This document shows, piece after piece, positions 20,098 to 31,017 of a DNA stretch of 64,000 nucleotides (positions are counted from its first letter, which is position 1; each line of letters begins with the position of its first letter). The notes under the pieces were generated by a model. The model was not told the origin of the DNA. It worked only from the letters and a program-made list of their open reading frames with translations, and did not search any database. The stretch spans positions 56,998,742 to 57,062,741 of the forward strand of contig JAUPFV010000005.1 in assembly GCA_036936605.1 (NCBI GenBank). Direction: 5' to 3'. A program made the position numbers and the translations under genes. Source of the DNA: Limnanthes douglasii subsp. nivea (Eukaryota; Streptophyta; Magnoliopsida; Brassicales; Limnanthaceae).

Positions 20098-23000
20098 TCC
20101 CCCCTCAAACGAAAGGGTGATAAGATCAGTCCGAGTTTGTCCCTCAGAAAATGAAATCGATGGTGTGTGAGAGGCTTTGTGAGACAATCAGCTAATTGGT
20201 CATGAGACGACACGAATCTGACTTGAAGAAGCCCTTTCATCACCTGATCCCGAACAAAGTGCACATCAATTTCTATGTGCTTTGTTCGGGCATGGAAGAC
20301 TGGGTTGGAGGCAAGGGAGCTCGCTCCCAAGTTATCACACCAGATAACAGAGGGAGTTTCGATTGGGAATCGAATTTCTGTCAGCAAAGATCGCAACCAC
20401 ATTAGCTCTGCTGACAGATTTGCTAGAGCTCGATACTCCGACTCAGTGGAGGATCGAGCAACTACATTCTGTTTCTTCGAAGACCAGGATATGAGGGAGT
20501 CTCCAAAGTACACACAGTAGGCACCAATGCTTTTCCGATCATCAGAGGACGAGGCCCAGTCAGCGTCTGTGAAACCCTGAAGCTGAAAGTTGAAGGATGG
20601 CTTCAGATGCAACCCAATACAGCACGACCCAGCTAAGTACCTCAAAATTCTTTTTAGATTTTGCCAATGTATTGTTGTTGGGGCTTGCTGATATTGACTG
20701 AGCTTGTTAACAGCAAAGGCAATATCAGGCCTCGTATGTATTAGATACTGTAATGCACCTAATAAGCTGCGATATTGTGTAGGATCAGCAAGTGGTGTAC
20801 CAGTATCATGAGAAAGATGAAGACCAGCAGCCATTGGAGTAGGACACGGTTTGGCTAGTGAGAGACCCTGCGAACTGAGTAAGTTTTTAATATACTGTTG
20901 CTGTGTTAAGTAGAACCCAGTAGGATCACGATGAACTTCTATTCCTAGGAATAGATGGAGTGGTCCTATATCCTTTAGGGAGAAAACTTTGTTGAGTTTT
21001 TGAATAAACTCCTTCAAACCTGCTGTTTGATTCCTTGTGACAATTATGTCATCAACATAAACCAGAATGAGTAAGATAGTAGTATTAGAGACCAGATAGA
21101 ATAAGGAGCAGTCAGATTTAGAATTGACAAAACCCCATTGGATAAGAGTGTCTTTCAGCCTAGAGTACCAAGCCCTTGGGGCTTGTTTAAGACCATACAA
21201 GGCCTTATGGAGCTTGCACACATGTGTGGGCTTCTGAGGGTCTTGAAACCCTTGTGGTTGAACCATGTAAACGTCTTCAGTCAAATAACCATTTAGGAAG
21301 GCATTATTGATGTCTAATTGCCTTACTTCCCAGTCTTTAGATACTGCTAGAGTTAAAACCAATCTGACTGTAGAAGGCTTTACCACAGGACTGAATGTCT
21401 CAGAGTAGTCAATGCCAGGGGTTTGATGAAACCCCTTGGCTACTAGTCTTGCCTTGTGACGTTGAACTGACCCATCTCTGTTATACTTCACCTTGTAAAC
21501 CCATTTACAACCCACAACACTGAGTTTAGGACTCCAGGGAACTAAGGACCAAGTCTTGTTGAGCATTAGAGCTTTGTATTCTGTGTCCATAGCAGTTACC
21601 CAATGAGCACACTTCACAGCCTTAGAATAGGTGCTAGGTTCAATAGTATCCAAGTCAGTCTTGACCACAGAACCAATATAAGGATGTTTAGGTATTCTAG
21701 TTCCATCTTGATTTCTGGTTACCATAGGATGAGAGGTAGGTTTAGAAGGTAAAGTGGTTTGATTATTAGTGGAGTCAAGAGGAAGACAGATAGAAATATT
21801 AGGATGTAATTGATTCAGATGACTTGGATGAGTATCAGTGGTATGATTTAGAGAGTTGTTGGGTGTTTGAATGTATCTATGACTATGATTAGGTGATTCA
21901 GAATATGTTTGAGAAGGAATAGAAATGTCAGGCATAGTATGATCAGTATTAGAAAGAGAGTTGTGAGACTTACCTTGTGGAGACATAGTTTGCAAGGTAG
22001 TGTCCTCTTGAGAGACCCTGAGAGTTATAGCAGGTGACACTGAGTGTTCATAGTTCACAAGAGACTGAGGTAAATAGGGTAGCCAAGACTCTAGAACCAC
22101 TTTAGTAGAGGACTCAGGAATAGAAGTATGAAGAAACTGATGTTTAAAGGGAAAATCAGTTTCATTGAAGATGACATTCTTAGATATATAGACCCTGCCT
22201 TTAGGACTGAGACACACATACCCCTTGTGGAACTGACTGACCCCCAAGAAAACACACTTAACTGTATGGAATTGAAATTTATGTGACTGATAAGACCTGA
22301 GACATGGAAAGCATGCACACCCAAAAGTTTTTAGAGATAGATAGTTAGGTTTTTTGTGAAACAAGACTTCAAAAGGTGAACTGTTTGATAGAATAGGTGT
22401 AGGAAGCCTATTGATAAGATAGACTGATGTTTGAAAGGCTTGAACCCAGAATCTGTAGGGTAAACTAGCTTGAGACAGAAGGGTTAAACCAGTCTCAACT
22501 ATGTGTCTGTGTTTACGTTCAGCTCTACCATTTTGAGTTGAAGTGTGAGGGCATGATTTCCTCACAATAAACCCTTGTTCCTTAGCCATAGTGGATATAG
22601 GCAGAAACTCTCCTCCACCATCACACTGAATAGCTTTAATGTTTCTTTCAAATTGTTTTTCAACAAGACACTTGAACTGTTTAAACATGCTGAACACTTC
22701 ACTTTTCTGTTTGACAGGGTACAGCCAGGTATACCTGGTGTGGTCATCCACAAAGATCACATAATATTTGTGACCTTGAGTGGAAGCCACAGGAGAGGGA
22801 CCCCATACATCTGTATGTATGAGGTCCAAGACACCACTGGCATGAGACTGAGACAAGGAGGATGGTAAAGCATGTGACTTCCCAAACTGACAAGCTTCAC
22901 AAAAGGTAATTCTTTCTTTTATAACAGAAGTGAGATTACATTGTCTTAGAACAGAATTAAGAACATGTAGGGATGGATGGCCAAGCTTCCTATGCCATCC

Positions 23001-24536
23001 ATCTTTTAGGGAATTAGGTAAACAGACAGACATGACACAAGGTAGTAAAGTACTAGAAGAAAGAGGAATGTGTTTGACACTGGTAGACAGACCCCCAGTA
23101 GCTTGTGACTTAGGAACATCCTTCAGCTTGTATAAACCTCCCTCAGTAGTCCCTTTGAGAAGCATTGTCCCTGTTAGTTTGTCCTTCACAAGACAAGAAT
23201 CATGATGAAATTCAATAAAGACATTATTATGATTTGTAAGTTGGGACACAGATAATAGGTTCTTATTAATCTGAGGCACATGTAGGATATTTTTTAGAGA
23301 AATAGGAATGTGATTGAGAGATTGTAAACTAGAATCCCCTATGTTATGTATAGGTAGTCTGTGACCATTCCCAACCAGAACACTTTTGTTACCTGTGTAC
23401 TCTCCCTTCTGAGCAAGCATGTTAGGATTCCCTGTGACATGGTGACTAGCACCACTGTCAGCATACCAAGTAGAATCACCAGTAGAGTCCTGAGTAGTTA
23501 CATATGCAGCATGATCATTGTCTCCCTTAGGTTGTTCAGTAGAAGATGATCCCATGACAGATGGATCATCCCTGTAGTAGCACACTGGTGCAGCATGTCC
23601 ATATCTATTACAGATTTGACATGTGGGTTTATTTTGAGAGAAGCGTCCCCCTCTCCCTCTATAATAGTTATTTCTTCCTCTTGAGTAGTTAGGAGAGTTG
23701 TTTCTTCCTCTATTGTTTCTGTAAGAGCCTTTATACTGACCAGAGTAGTTCTTCTGATTCCCATTGTTACTCTGTGCTTTGTAATCTGCTTTCTGAGTGA
23801 GATTTGCTGTAGCTAGGTTTAAGTTTGCTAGGTTGTTTTGAATATTAACCAGCTGATCTAGTCTACTCTCAAAAGTGAGTAGACTAGTTTGAAGATCTAG
23901 CCACCCCATAGAATCCTTGTCAGTTAGACTGACCACAATAGGAGTATACTCAGAATCTAAACCAGCAAGAACCTGAGTGATCAAGTCATCAATTGAAACT
24001 CCACAGCCAGCTAACACTAGATTGTCAGCAATGTTCTTCATTTTGCTTAGGTATTCAGTCATAGTTAGATTACCTTTTCTTGTTCTTTGAAATTCAGACT
24101 TGTAGTATGTTATCCTGGCCCTTGTGTGTGAGCCTGAGAGTTTACTAGCTGCATCCCACAGCTCTCTCGAGGTGCTCTCTTCCATTAACTGAGCAGCAAC
24201 CTCTGTACTCATTGTAGAGTACAACCAACCAAGAAGCAGTTGGTCCCTGGCAGTCCAATCCTCATAATCTGGATTGTCGACAGTATTACCTTCTGAATCA
24301 TTGATCAGCTTAGGAGGACAGGGCTTATCCCCTGTAACAAAGCCTCCAAGCTTGTTGCCTTTGATGATAGGCAGAACCATAGTTTTCCACAGCAAGTAAT
24401 TGCTTATGTCAAGCCTTATCTGACTGCTGTTGTTCATTGTTTGCAGGTGTACACTCTTGGCAGCACCAGAAAGATTGCTGGGGAACACAGAGCCAAGGGA
24501 CTCATTGCTATGGGTAGGGGAATCAGAGTTCGCCAT
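19962..24536 (-). CDS. copia Gag-Pol polyprotein, intact
   Basis: 1524 codons from the ATG at 24534-24536, which starts 30 bases past the 5' LTR and about 16 past the primer-binding site; a TTG further upstream lies in that site and is unlikely to be used. Gag (1-300) ends in a zinc knuckle CQICNRYGHAAPVC (306-319). Protease active site DSGA is at 360-363. The pre-integrase HHCC is H515, H520, C546, C549. Integrase has D576, D639 and E673. RT keeps LDINNAFLNG (about 1074-1083) and YVDD at 1160-1163. RNase H has FTDADWAS (about 1322), a STESEYRAL segment and CDNLGAS. All are uninterrupted. VDDIIVTRN has R where most relatives have G. The final 44 residues are encoded by LTR sequence and are acid/lysine rich. 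Confidence 0.95.
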   Translation of the reverse strand: MANSDSPTHSNESLGSVFPSNLSGAAKSVHLQTMNNSSQIRLDISNYLLWKTMVLPIIKGNKLGGFVTGDKPCPPKLINDSEGNTVDNPDYEDWTARDQLLLGWLYSTMSTEVAAQLMEESTSRELWDAASKLSGSHTRARITYYKSEFQRTRKGNLTMTEYLSKMKNIADNLVLAGCGVSIDDLITQVLAGLDSEYTPIVVSLTDKDSMGWLDLQTSLLTFESRLDQLVNIQNNLANLNLATANLTQKADYKAQSNNGNQKNYSGQYKGSYRNNRGRNNSPNYSRGRNNYYRGRGGRFSQNKPTCQICNRYGHAAPVCYYRDDPSVMGSSSTEQPKGDNDHAAYVTTQDSTGDSTWYADSGASHHVTGNPNMLAQKGEYTGNKSVLVGNGHRLPIHNIGDSSLQSLNHIPISLKNILHVPQINKNLLSVSQLTNHNNVFIEFHHDSCLVKDKLTGTMLLKGTTEGGLYKLKDVPKSQATGGLSTSVKHIPLSSSTLLPCVMSVCLPNSLKDGWHRKLGHPSLHVLNSVLRQCNLTSVIKERITFCEACQFGKSHALPSSLSQSHASGVLDLIHTDVWGPSPVASTQGHKYYVIFVDDHTRYTWLYPVKQKSEVFSMFKQFKCLVEKQFERNIKAIQCDGGGEFLPISTMAKEQGFIVRKSCPHTSTQNGRAERKHRHIVETGLTLLSQASLPYRFWVQAFQTSVYLINRLPTPILSNSSPFEVLFHKKPNYLSLKTFGCACFPCLRSYQSHKFQFHTVKCVFLGVSQFHKGYVCLSPKGRVYISKNVIFNETDFPFKHQFLHTSIPESSTKVVLESWLPYLPQSLVNYEHSVSPAITLRVSQEDTTLQTMSPQGKSHNSLSNTDHTMPDISIPSQTYSESPNHSHRYIQTPNNSLNHTTDTHPSHLNQLHPNISICLPLDSTNNQTTLPSKPTSHPMVTRNQDGTRIPKHPYIGSVVKTDLDTIEPSTYSKAVKCAHWVTAMDTEYKALMLNKTWSLVPWSPKLSVVGCKWVYKVKYNRDGSVQRHKARLVAKGFHQTPGIDYSETFSPVVKPSTVRLVLTLAVSKDWEVRQLDINNAFLNGYLTEDVYMVQPQGFQDPQKPTHVCKLHKALYGLKQAPRAWYSRLKDTLIQWGFVNSKSDCSLFYLVSNTTILLILVYVDDIIVTRNQTAGLKEFIQKLNKVFSLKDIGPLHLFLGIEVHRDPTGFYLTQQQYIKNLLSSQGLSLAKPCPTPMAAGLHLSHDTGTPLADPTQYRSLLGALQYLIHTRPDIAFAVNKLSQYQQAPTTIHWQNLKRILRYLAGSCCIGLHLKPSFNFQLQGFTDADWASSSDDRKSIGAYCVYFGDSLISWSSKKQNVVARSSTESEYRALANLSAELMWLRSLLTEIRFPIETPSVIWCDNLGASSLASNPVFHARTKHIEIDVHFVRDQVMKGLLQVRFVSSHDQLADCLTKPLTHHRFHFLRDKLGLILSPFRLRGDVKDNKPLKLEHGEASRAVLMESEILEKEEKRKAGEGREEKEERT
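20098..20106 (-). other. polypurine tract of the copia element
   Basis: Minus-strand GAGGGGGGA lies immediately upstream of the 3' LTR start TGTGAAAG. It is the primer site for plus-strand DNA synthesis and is embedded in the last codons of the polyprotein frame. Confidence 0.9.
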
Positions 24537-24551
24537 TGAAGGCTTGCAAAG

Positions 24552-24565
24552 TGGCTCTGATACCA
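24552..24565 (-). other. primer-binding site, initiator tRNA-Met type
   Basis: Minus-strand TGGTATCAGAGCCA directly follows the 5' LTR. TGGTATCAGAGC is the standard complement of the 3' end of plant initiator methionine tRNA used by most copia elements. Confidence 0.95.
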
Positions 24566-25016
24566 AGTTAGATTTAAGAAATATAGAGAGAGAGAAATAG
24601 GATTTGTATTTTCATTAATGAATCAAGAATACAGATTTACTCTTTATAGTAGAGTTACTAACAACAAGTTGTTAGTTAGTTACACAATTTGTTACATTGT
24701 TACATCTTGTTACATTTAATAAAAGTAGTCACATTTTAGGCCACTAGACTTATTTCGTGTGATAGAGCTTGGACCAGCAACAAATCCAAGGAGCCTCACT
24801 AAACCATTGATTGGGCTTCAGCACAAGATCCGGCCCAACACAACTTGACCCGGATCGACTTAGGATTCAGACATGAATCCCTAAGTCCTTTCTTCTTTCT
24901 CTTCTCTTCCTTCTCCAGCCTTTCTCTTCTCTTCCTTCTCCAAAATCTCAGACTCCATTAACACAGCCCTTGAAGCTTCACCATGTTCAAGCTTCAAGGG
25001 CTTGTTATCTTTCACA
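24566..25016 (-). repeat. 5' LTR of the copia element
   Basis: 451 bp, identical by eye to 19651-20097 except for four extra bases (GAGA) in a GA run near its left end. Minus-strand TATAAA at 24653-24658 is the likely promoter. The R-U5 part would be short, and translation would start close to the RNA 5' end. Confidence 0.95.
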
Positions 25017-25039
25017 CGCTCATCCTAGCTCCACACTTT

Positions 25040-25600
25040 TCATGAGTCTTTGGTTGACAATATAAAACCTAGTGGCCTTGATGGTTGTTGAGCTGACTGA
25101 GTTGGAGGTAATGGTGACTGACTGGTCTTTTCATCTGAGACGGTTGTGTTGGCGGAATTATGAGCGAACCCAAAGCAGCAGAATAAGAGCCGGGCAAGAG
25201 ACTACCCCGCATACGTGCAGGCTGCCAGTTAGTTACAAGGTCAGATGTTGCAGATTCTCCATTCCTGTATTGAGGAGGGGCCGTTCTGGGCGATTGAATT
25301 TGAACCGTCACACTTGTGGTCCGGCCCATTCTCGGTGATTGAAATTGACCTGACAAGGTTGCGGTGATGAAATCATCCCTGGCATGTGGACTGGACTAGC
25401 ACGTGATCTAGAATCAGTTAGCAGCTTGGGAAGCTGAGCTAGCACCAGAGCTGTAGAGATCAAATCTGGACCAAAATGATTGGTCTATTTCAGCACCAAC
25501 ACTTGGGTGAAGGGCAGAAGCATTGTTCAAATTTGGTGTTGCGGTTAGTAGCAGATGATGGACTCTGAGGATTAGTCATAATAGGTTTCTTGTCCTCCAT
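25040..25600 (-). pseudogene. possible host-gene fragment (PIAL-like SUMO ligase C-terminus?)
   Basis: The minus-strand frame 25356-25069 reads MSGQFQSPRMGRTTSVTVQI, then TNWQPARMRGSLLPGSYSAA and LIIPPTQPSQMKRP. Its composition and higher GC differ from nearby elements. The RMRGSL...YSAAL...PTQ pattern reminds me of the C-terminal region of plant PIAL-type E4 SUMO ligases, but this is from memory and unverified. Upstream frames (25600-25360) also give protein-like sequence (MTNPQSPS) but with stops. The copia insertion site lies 50 bases past its 3' end. It could be a pseudogene, a captured exon or a coincidence. Confidence 0.35.
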
Positions 25601-26240
25601 CCCACAACCAATTGTCTCCATCTCATTATCAAAATGCCCATACATGCATATAATATTAGTATCCGAGATTCAGTTACACTTTTTTTTTTGTTGCAAATCT
25701 TTTTACAGTTTAGTACCTTTTAAACTTTTGGACTCTGATCTACAAAACAATATATATAGTAGTAAAGAACATTTAAACAAACACAGAAAATGAAAAAAAT
25801 TATCAGATAGATAATTTCAAAATTTTAATACAAAAATCAAAGAAACAAAAAAAATTATAAAACAAAATTTTAATACAAGACAATAGCCTCAAACACAAAC
25901 TTCTAAAACAAAATCATATCTAATAAAATATGAAACTAAAATCACACCTAATAAAATATGAAACTAAAATCACACCGTTTGGATTCAAGCACTCATAAAA
26001 ATGAAAAACTGTTATTACGAAGTATGTCTGAATCACGTGATAGCTATTAAAACGCATAACGTCCACTATGAGTCTGGGTAAAACATGTGACGGCTAAGAC
26101 TATACGCTGCACCAGTAGCAGGGTATTTTTATGCACTTCTCGACATAAAAAGATGATTCGGGGTTCAAAAGATGAATCCGGATTCATCTTTCAACAGTCC
26201 AATTGCATCATGTTATTTAGCATGGTGTAGGTGTATTATT
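25601..26240. other. AT-rich spacer, no recognised gene
   Basis: No convincing open frame. A short duplicated phrase (ACTAAAATCACACC) occurs at about 25935-25980. A segment near 26060-26110 (GAGTCTGGGTAAAACATGTG) resembles 41305-41380 and is part of a diverged duplication. Confidence 0.5.
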
Positions 26241-26249
26241 TTTTTCAAA

Positions 26250-26700
26250 AACGTTTTTAAAAAAGTGGTTGGTCAAAAAAATTAAAAAAATTATACTATT
26301 ATTTTTTATTTTTCGATATCTACGAGTAGAGATCTGGTTTGTTTGATTCCGACACCGAAATTTTATGAGTTTTTTATTTATTTATTATTTTCAAAATGAT
26401 TTTCGGAATATATTTGTAAGTTAAAATAAAAAAAAATTATACCATGATTTATAATTTCTTGAGATCTATAAATAGAGACTTGGTTTGTTCGATTCGGACA
26501 ACAAAAATTTTTAAACTTTTTTATTAAGTATTTCTGAAACAATTTTCGGAATATTTTTGTAAGTTAAAAAAAATTATATCATAATTTATAATTTTTAGAT
26601 CTATAAATAGAGACTTGGTTTGTTTGATTCGGACACCGAAAGTTTTTTAGTTTTTTTTATCAAATATTTTCGAAACATTTTAGTCATCGACAATTTAAGT
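26250..26700. repeat. tandem repeat with TATA-like core, three copies
   Basis: Three copies, spaced about 136-145 bases, of a unit carrying ATCTATAAATAGAGACTTGG followed by TTTGTTTGATTCGGACACCG (around 26327, 26463 and 26600). Each is followed by TTTTCGGAATATATTTGTAAG-like sequence. Copies 2 and 3 contain CTATAAATAG, a strong TATA-box match; copy 1 has CTACGAGTAG there. No gene start is evident downstream. Confidence 0.75.
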
Positions 26701-27183
26701 AATAATTTGGTAAATAAAAATTAAACAAATAAATTTAGGTGATCAATAATATATTTTATTAAATTGTACAATTTATTCTATTAAAAATTTAAGCTTTTTC
26801 GGAAATCAAACCAATTTTATTTTTAAATTTGAAATTTAAATATACTATATATTATGTATTATATTTTTAATTATTTCAATTTTATAGTTTATATTTGTAA
26901 AGCAAATATATTATGTTAATTTATGAAAATTATTTATTTTAATACATATAATTTTAATGTAAATATATAGTAACTAATAAGAAAGGTAAATAAAAATAAA
27001 TGGTAGGATACTGTATGGTAGAATGATGTGAAAGAGAGAGAAATATGGTGAGGTATGCTGAAAGATGGAATATGCACTGCTATATGGAGTGAAATTTTTT
27101 GTAGAATTATTTGAGAATTATGGTCATGTAGTGTTGATCTGGCATTTTTGAGATTTTAACCAATTTGCATTAACAAATCTAAG

Positions 27184-27244
<61 letters not shown>

Positions 27245-29329
27245 ATTGTTGGGTATGGTCTAAATCGATAACAGAACATGTGACGGCCAGATAGTACACA
27301 TAAATCGATAACAGATAACAGCATATCCGCATTCAACTGTTGTCAAGAAATGAAAATTGATATTCTCCTGGCTAAAAGTGAATTAACTTTATCTATTTTT
27401 AATATAGTAATAGATATGTCATTTACTTATTAAACACAAGAATGTGACCCACAAATACAATATCATCACTATAAAATATAATATGGTACATTATACTTGT
27501 ATGCTTTCATTAAAAAAATACTTTTTTTATATATTAATAAATTTATCTATAAATAAAAACATGAATTACATTTTGAATTCGGTATTCGTCCAATGTTTAT
27601 ATGATGTATGATAATTGAAAGTTGGATTTATCAGTTATGTCAAAAATTTGCTGGTTGATGTGTGACGATGGATCAGTATTTTCAATTCATTAATCTATTG
27701 TAATTGTACCAGTAGATTTGATAGATTTTAGTTACGGGTAATGATATTAGAAACTAGTAGTACTAACATTTATTTGTCGAGATCGTAAGGCTATCACCTG
27801 GCAGGTTGAATAAAGTTTTCATGTTAATGAATGAGCTCTGATAATAAATACTGTTCAGATTTATACCTATTAAGGTGCGTTAAGGTTGAAAGTACATGTC
27901 TTCTTTTAATAAAACTACGCAGTTCTGATAAGAAACGGGTGCTTTTCAGATTAAGCATTGTTGGTAGTTGTCTTTAATGACGTGAACTGTTCGTATTATA
28001 TATTTTATTTTGGTCCTATAGAATTGTAATAGGAGAGAAATTTTCATCTTATAAAAATTTGATAGCTTTTTGCATTCACGTTTAAACTAAATTATTCCTG
28101 GTAATGTTTTCTTAAGCATGATTGGCTGAGACAAAAATATTTGTAGACTTTTTTATTTAATTATAGTAATATATATAATCATATTTAATAGGAAAGCACC
28201 TATTATCTCGTGATAAGGCAAAACTCGTCTCATTGCGTACTGTGATGTTCGGGAGAGGATGACCGACGAATATTCTTTAATTACAAGAATATTTTGTAAC
28301 TACAAAGTGTTGGTCTTATATATATGGATAAAATTGTTGGATCTTTATTATTTTTTGAATTGTAATTCGGTTGCAGAGATGTTGATAATTCTAAGGGTTA
28401 AAATAATCTGTCAAAAACATATGGTCATTGTATCGAAAAAATTTATATGTTGTGTCGAAATAGGTTGGTTTGAAGAAGGATGGTCCGAATCGATATAATC
28501 AAAAGCATCACTTGATCTGAAACAAGCTCGATCGTAGCATAGTGAGAAAAAGCGGAGTATTATATTTGTTAAGTTTTCTATATTAATTAGGTCTCATATT
28601 TTAGTGTCTTTTTATATTAATTGTATTTTTTATATTACATGCGTCTTTTATATTAATTAAGATTTGATATTTATGAGGTTTCCTATATTATTGGAGTATG
28701 AGTTATTTCAGTGGTTGGTTAATGAGCTTTAATTTGAAGCATCTGAGGAAGAATTATGATTTTTCCTAAACCTATAAATAGAAGAAGATATTGTTATGCA
28801 ATATGTGGCGTGACTGTGATGCGATTACGCAAAGTGCATATTTCTTGATATAAAGCAATAGATTTAGGTTTTTTGAGAGATACGTGAAGTGAGAGATAAA
28901 TAGTGAAGATATAGTTTTGTGAATCACATATTCTTTTGTTACAAAGAGTAATTGAGTTATTTAGGTTTGAAGAGTCTTTCCATAACCTACTTATATATAA
29001 AAGAGTCTGTTACACTTTTGGTAGTATACTAAAAAGGCGTTGTTTCCGATTGTAGACTAGAAATTGGCCAACAAATACATTATTTTATTATGACATCTAA
29101 TTTTGAGAGAAATGTATATGCAAGTGGTGCTCTCATCATTTCGTTGCTTGATGATTCAGATTTTATCGTGCTTATAATGCGAGTTTATGAATCTTTTTCG
29201 TTAGAAGTTACGAATGATGAGTGTGGTATCTCTATCACGAATACATGCTTGCTTCTTCAAAGGACATCCCCATATCAAAATTCAGTGTGGAACTTGATGC
29301 TACATCTTGGTTACTAAATGACGCTGTTT
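26701..29329. other. AT-rich intergenic DNA incl. one copy of a diverged duplication
   Basis: No recognised gene. Bases from about 27240 to 28150 resemble about 41410 to 42450 in patches and in the same order. At about 28780-28800 a CCTATAAATAGAAG TATA-like motif is followed by an LTR-like leader, but no partner repeat was found. Short frames here have no recognisable domains. Confidence 0.5.
27187..27242. repeat. (AT)28 microsatellite
   Basis: 56 uninterrupted bases of alternating A and T, the longest pure dinucleotide run in the window. Confidence 0.98.
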
Positions 29330-30352
29330 TATGATTCATAGGTGATTCATATGTTGATTTTTTTATTTCACATGTAGAATATCATCTTGTACTTAAAGGA
29401 ATTTTAAATCTAGAATGTGCAGGTCCACCTCCACGAAGAAGTGGGGAATTAATTCCTGATGAAGCAACCGCAAGAGTAATTCTTCCTTCTCATATAAGTT
29501 TACAAATAATAGCATTCCATTAAAAATTCTTTCATGTACCACCATGTCCGTATACAAAAAATAGTTATTGTTTTTTTAGTTGTGATCGTAGAGATAACAC
29601 AGTCATAAGTTTATTTTTGCTCGTCATTCAATTTGGAAGCTAAAATTGCATGTGGTGTTTTTAATTCATTTATATCATAATTTAAATCTTCTCTTAATTA
29701 TTTATTTTTAAGATCTTTTATTTTATGATCATCTGGTTGAGACAAACTATGATCTTTTAACCAACTAATTGATACATTAACTAATTTTTTTTACTTCGTA
29801 TAAAAACACAAATTTTAAGCTTTTTTCTGATATAATTAAAATTTTCATTCTATTTTAAAAAACAATTATGTAATACATATAGCACATATTTTTTTAATTG
29901 TTTTCAAATAAAATATTTGGATTTGCAACATCGCAAAACAAAGTTATAGTAACAAATAAATATCTTAATTCAGAGCATGTGGTTGTGCTTGTAACCTCTT
30001 TTAAAGCATGATCTCATTCTTTATCATCACCTAACATACCTAGTGCTATGCATGCATCTTGATAGCTAGGTTGTATAATTCCACCAACGGTTTTTATGTC
30101 TTCAAAACTGGTAGCTCCCTTTTTAAAAATAACATTCTTAAATAGTATAGTTCACCTGATGTTGGATGCACAGATGTTAATCTACATATACATGTACCTT
30201 TTTTTCGCAATTTCCAAAAATTTTCATGAGCATCCTAAATAAATTTTATGGGAATTTCTGCATATGATAGCGTTAGAGCTTCTTTACATTGTTTATTTTC
30301 ATCAAACCGCATTTTTAACATTAAATTTTCAATATTCGGCATGTTAACAACC
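29330..30352 (-). pseudogene. Helitron PIF1-like helicase remnant
   Basis: Minus-strand translation from 30313 gives MPNIENLMLKMRFDEN, then LSYAEIPIKF, a stop where tryptophan is expected, FWKLRKKG and LTSVHPTSGELYYLRMLF. After one frame change come ATSFEDIKTVGGIIQPSYQD and ACIALGMLGDDKE. After a gap, 29640-29400 gives the Walker A region as FFVYGHGGT-stop-KNF and LAVASSGINSPLLRGG, then PAHSRFKIPL. This is the PIF1-family DNA helicase that forms the C-terminal part of the Helitron RepHel protein, which drives rolling-circle transposition. At least four stops and two frameshifts kill it. The Rep endonuclease part is not seen. Confidence 0.85.
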
Positions 30353-31017
30353 AATTAAAGAGTTACATTAGAATCAAATATAATATTTTATTGCAAAAGT
30401 GAGTGATTTACTATATGGATACACATCATGACATAGTTTGGACTGCATGTGACTCATCAAGTGATGTGAATCTATTGGAATGTATTAAGGCGTTGTGGCT
30501 TGATTAGAGTGACACTAAGGAACATGTTGTGTAGTCCAATAAGAATGAGAAAATAGACCCATTGTAAAGCTATATAGCTTAGATGGGGAAACTTTGGAGA
30601 AACTTGATTAAAGTGAGCAGATGGAAGTCAATTGGGAGGAGGCTAAAGTAATATTTTATTCAAGAGAAGGATTTGTTAGGTGTGACCAAAGTTTCACATT
30701 GGTTAGAGATGAGAATGATCAATGTTATGTAATTAAGGTTGTATATCAAATATTATGTGGAATTTTGGAAGTGGACCAAATGCAAAGCCGTACGGGCCTT
30801 CAGATCCAAAGTGGATGATATCGTTCTAGTTTCGAGATGAGATTATAAAAGAGATTTTAACAAATACTAGAAAAGACATTTAATGTCGTATAAAAATATT
30901 TATACATACACCACATTACATTCACTTTGACCTTCATGAAATTACTAATATTTTATTGCTTATAGATACATACAGGTCACATAATGTTGTCGTGAGATGA
31001 TGGCCGATAATAAAGCA
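30353..31017. other. no recognised gene
   Basis: A 65-codon open frame (30621-30818) has protein-like composition but matches nothing I know. The stretch between the Helitron remnant and the second hAT fragment probably holds decayed transposon DNA. Confidence 0.4.

Larger units (their letters stand above)
19651..25016 (-). mobile_element. complete young Ty1/copia retrotransposon
   Basis: 5366 bp with LTRs at 24566-25016 (5') and 19651-20097 (3'), a primer-binding site, one continuous polyprotein frame, a polypurine tract and a perfect 5 bp target duplication (CGCTC). By eye the LTRs are identical apart from a 4 bp GAGA indel. Since LTRs are identical at insertion, the insertion is recent. 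Gag, protease, integrase, RT and RNase H all keep their catalytic motifs, and domain order Gag-PR-IN-RT-RH is the copia order. The Gag (YLLWKTMVLPII, FVTGDKPCPP) and the 33-residue D-to-E spacing in integrase recall the Ale/Retrofit lineage; this assignment is tentative. It is the only element here that could be autonomous. Confidence 0.95.

Noticed and set aside
24552..24565. tRNA-Met-like sequence as part of a tRNA gene (also 56926-56937)
   Set aside because: Each is only the 12-14 base complement of a tRNA 3' end placed exactly after an LTR, so they are primer-binding sites.
24537..24566. Upstream extension of the copia polyprotein to a TTG at 24566
   Set aside because: This overlaps the primer-binding site and uses a non-ATG start; the ATG at 24536 is a normal start with a good context.
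27124..27336. Open frame rich in alternating Tyr and Ile
   Set aside because: It is a translation of the AT microsatellite.
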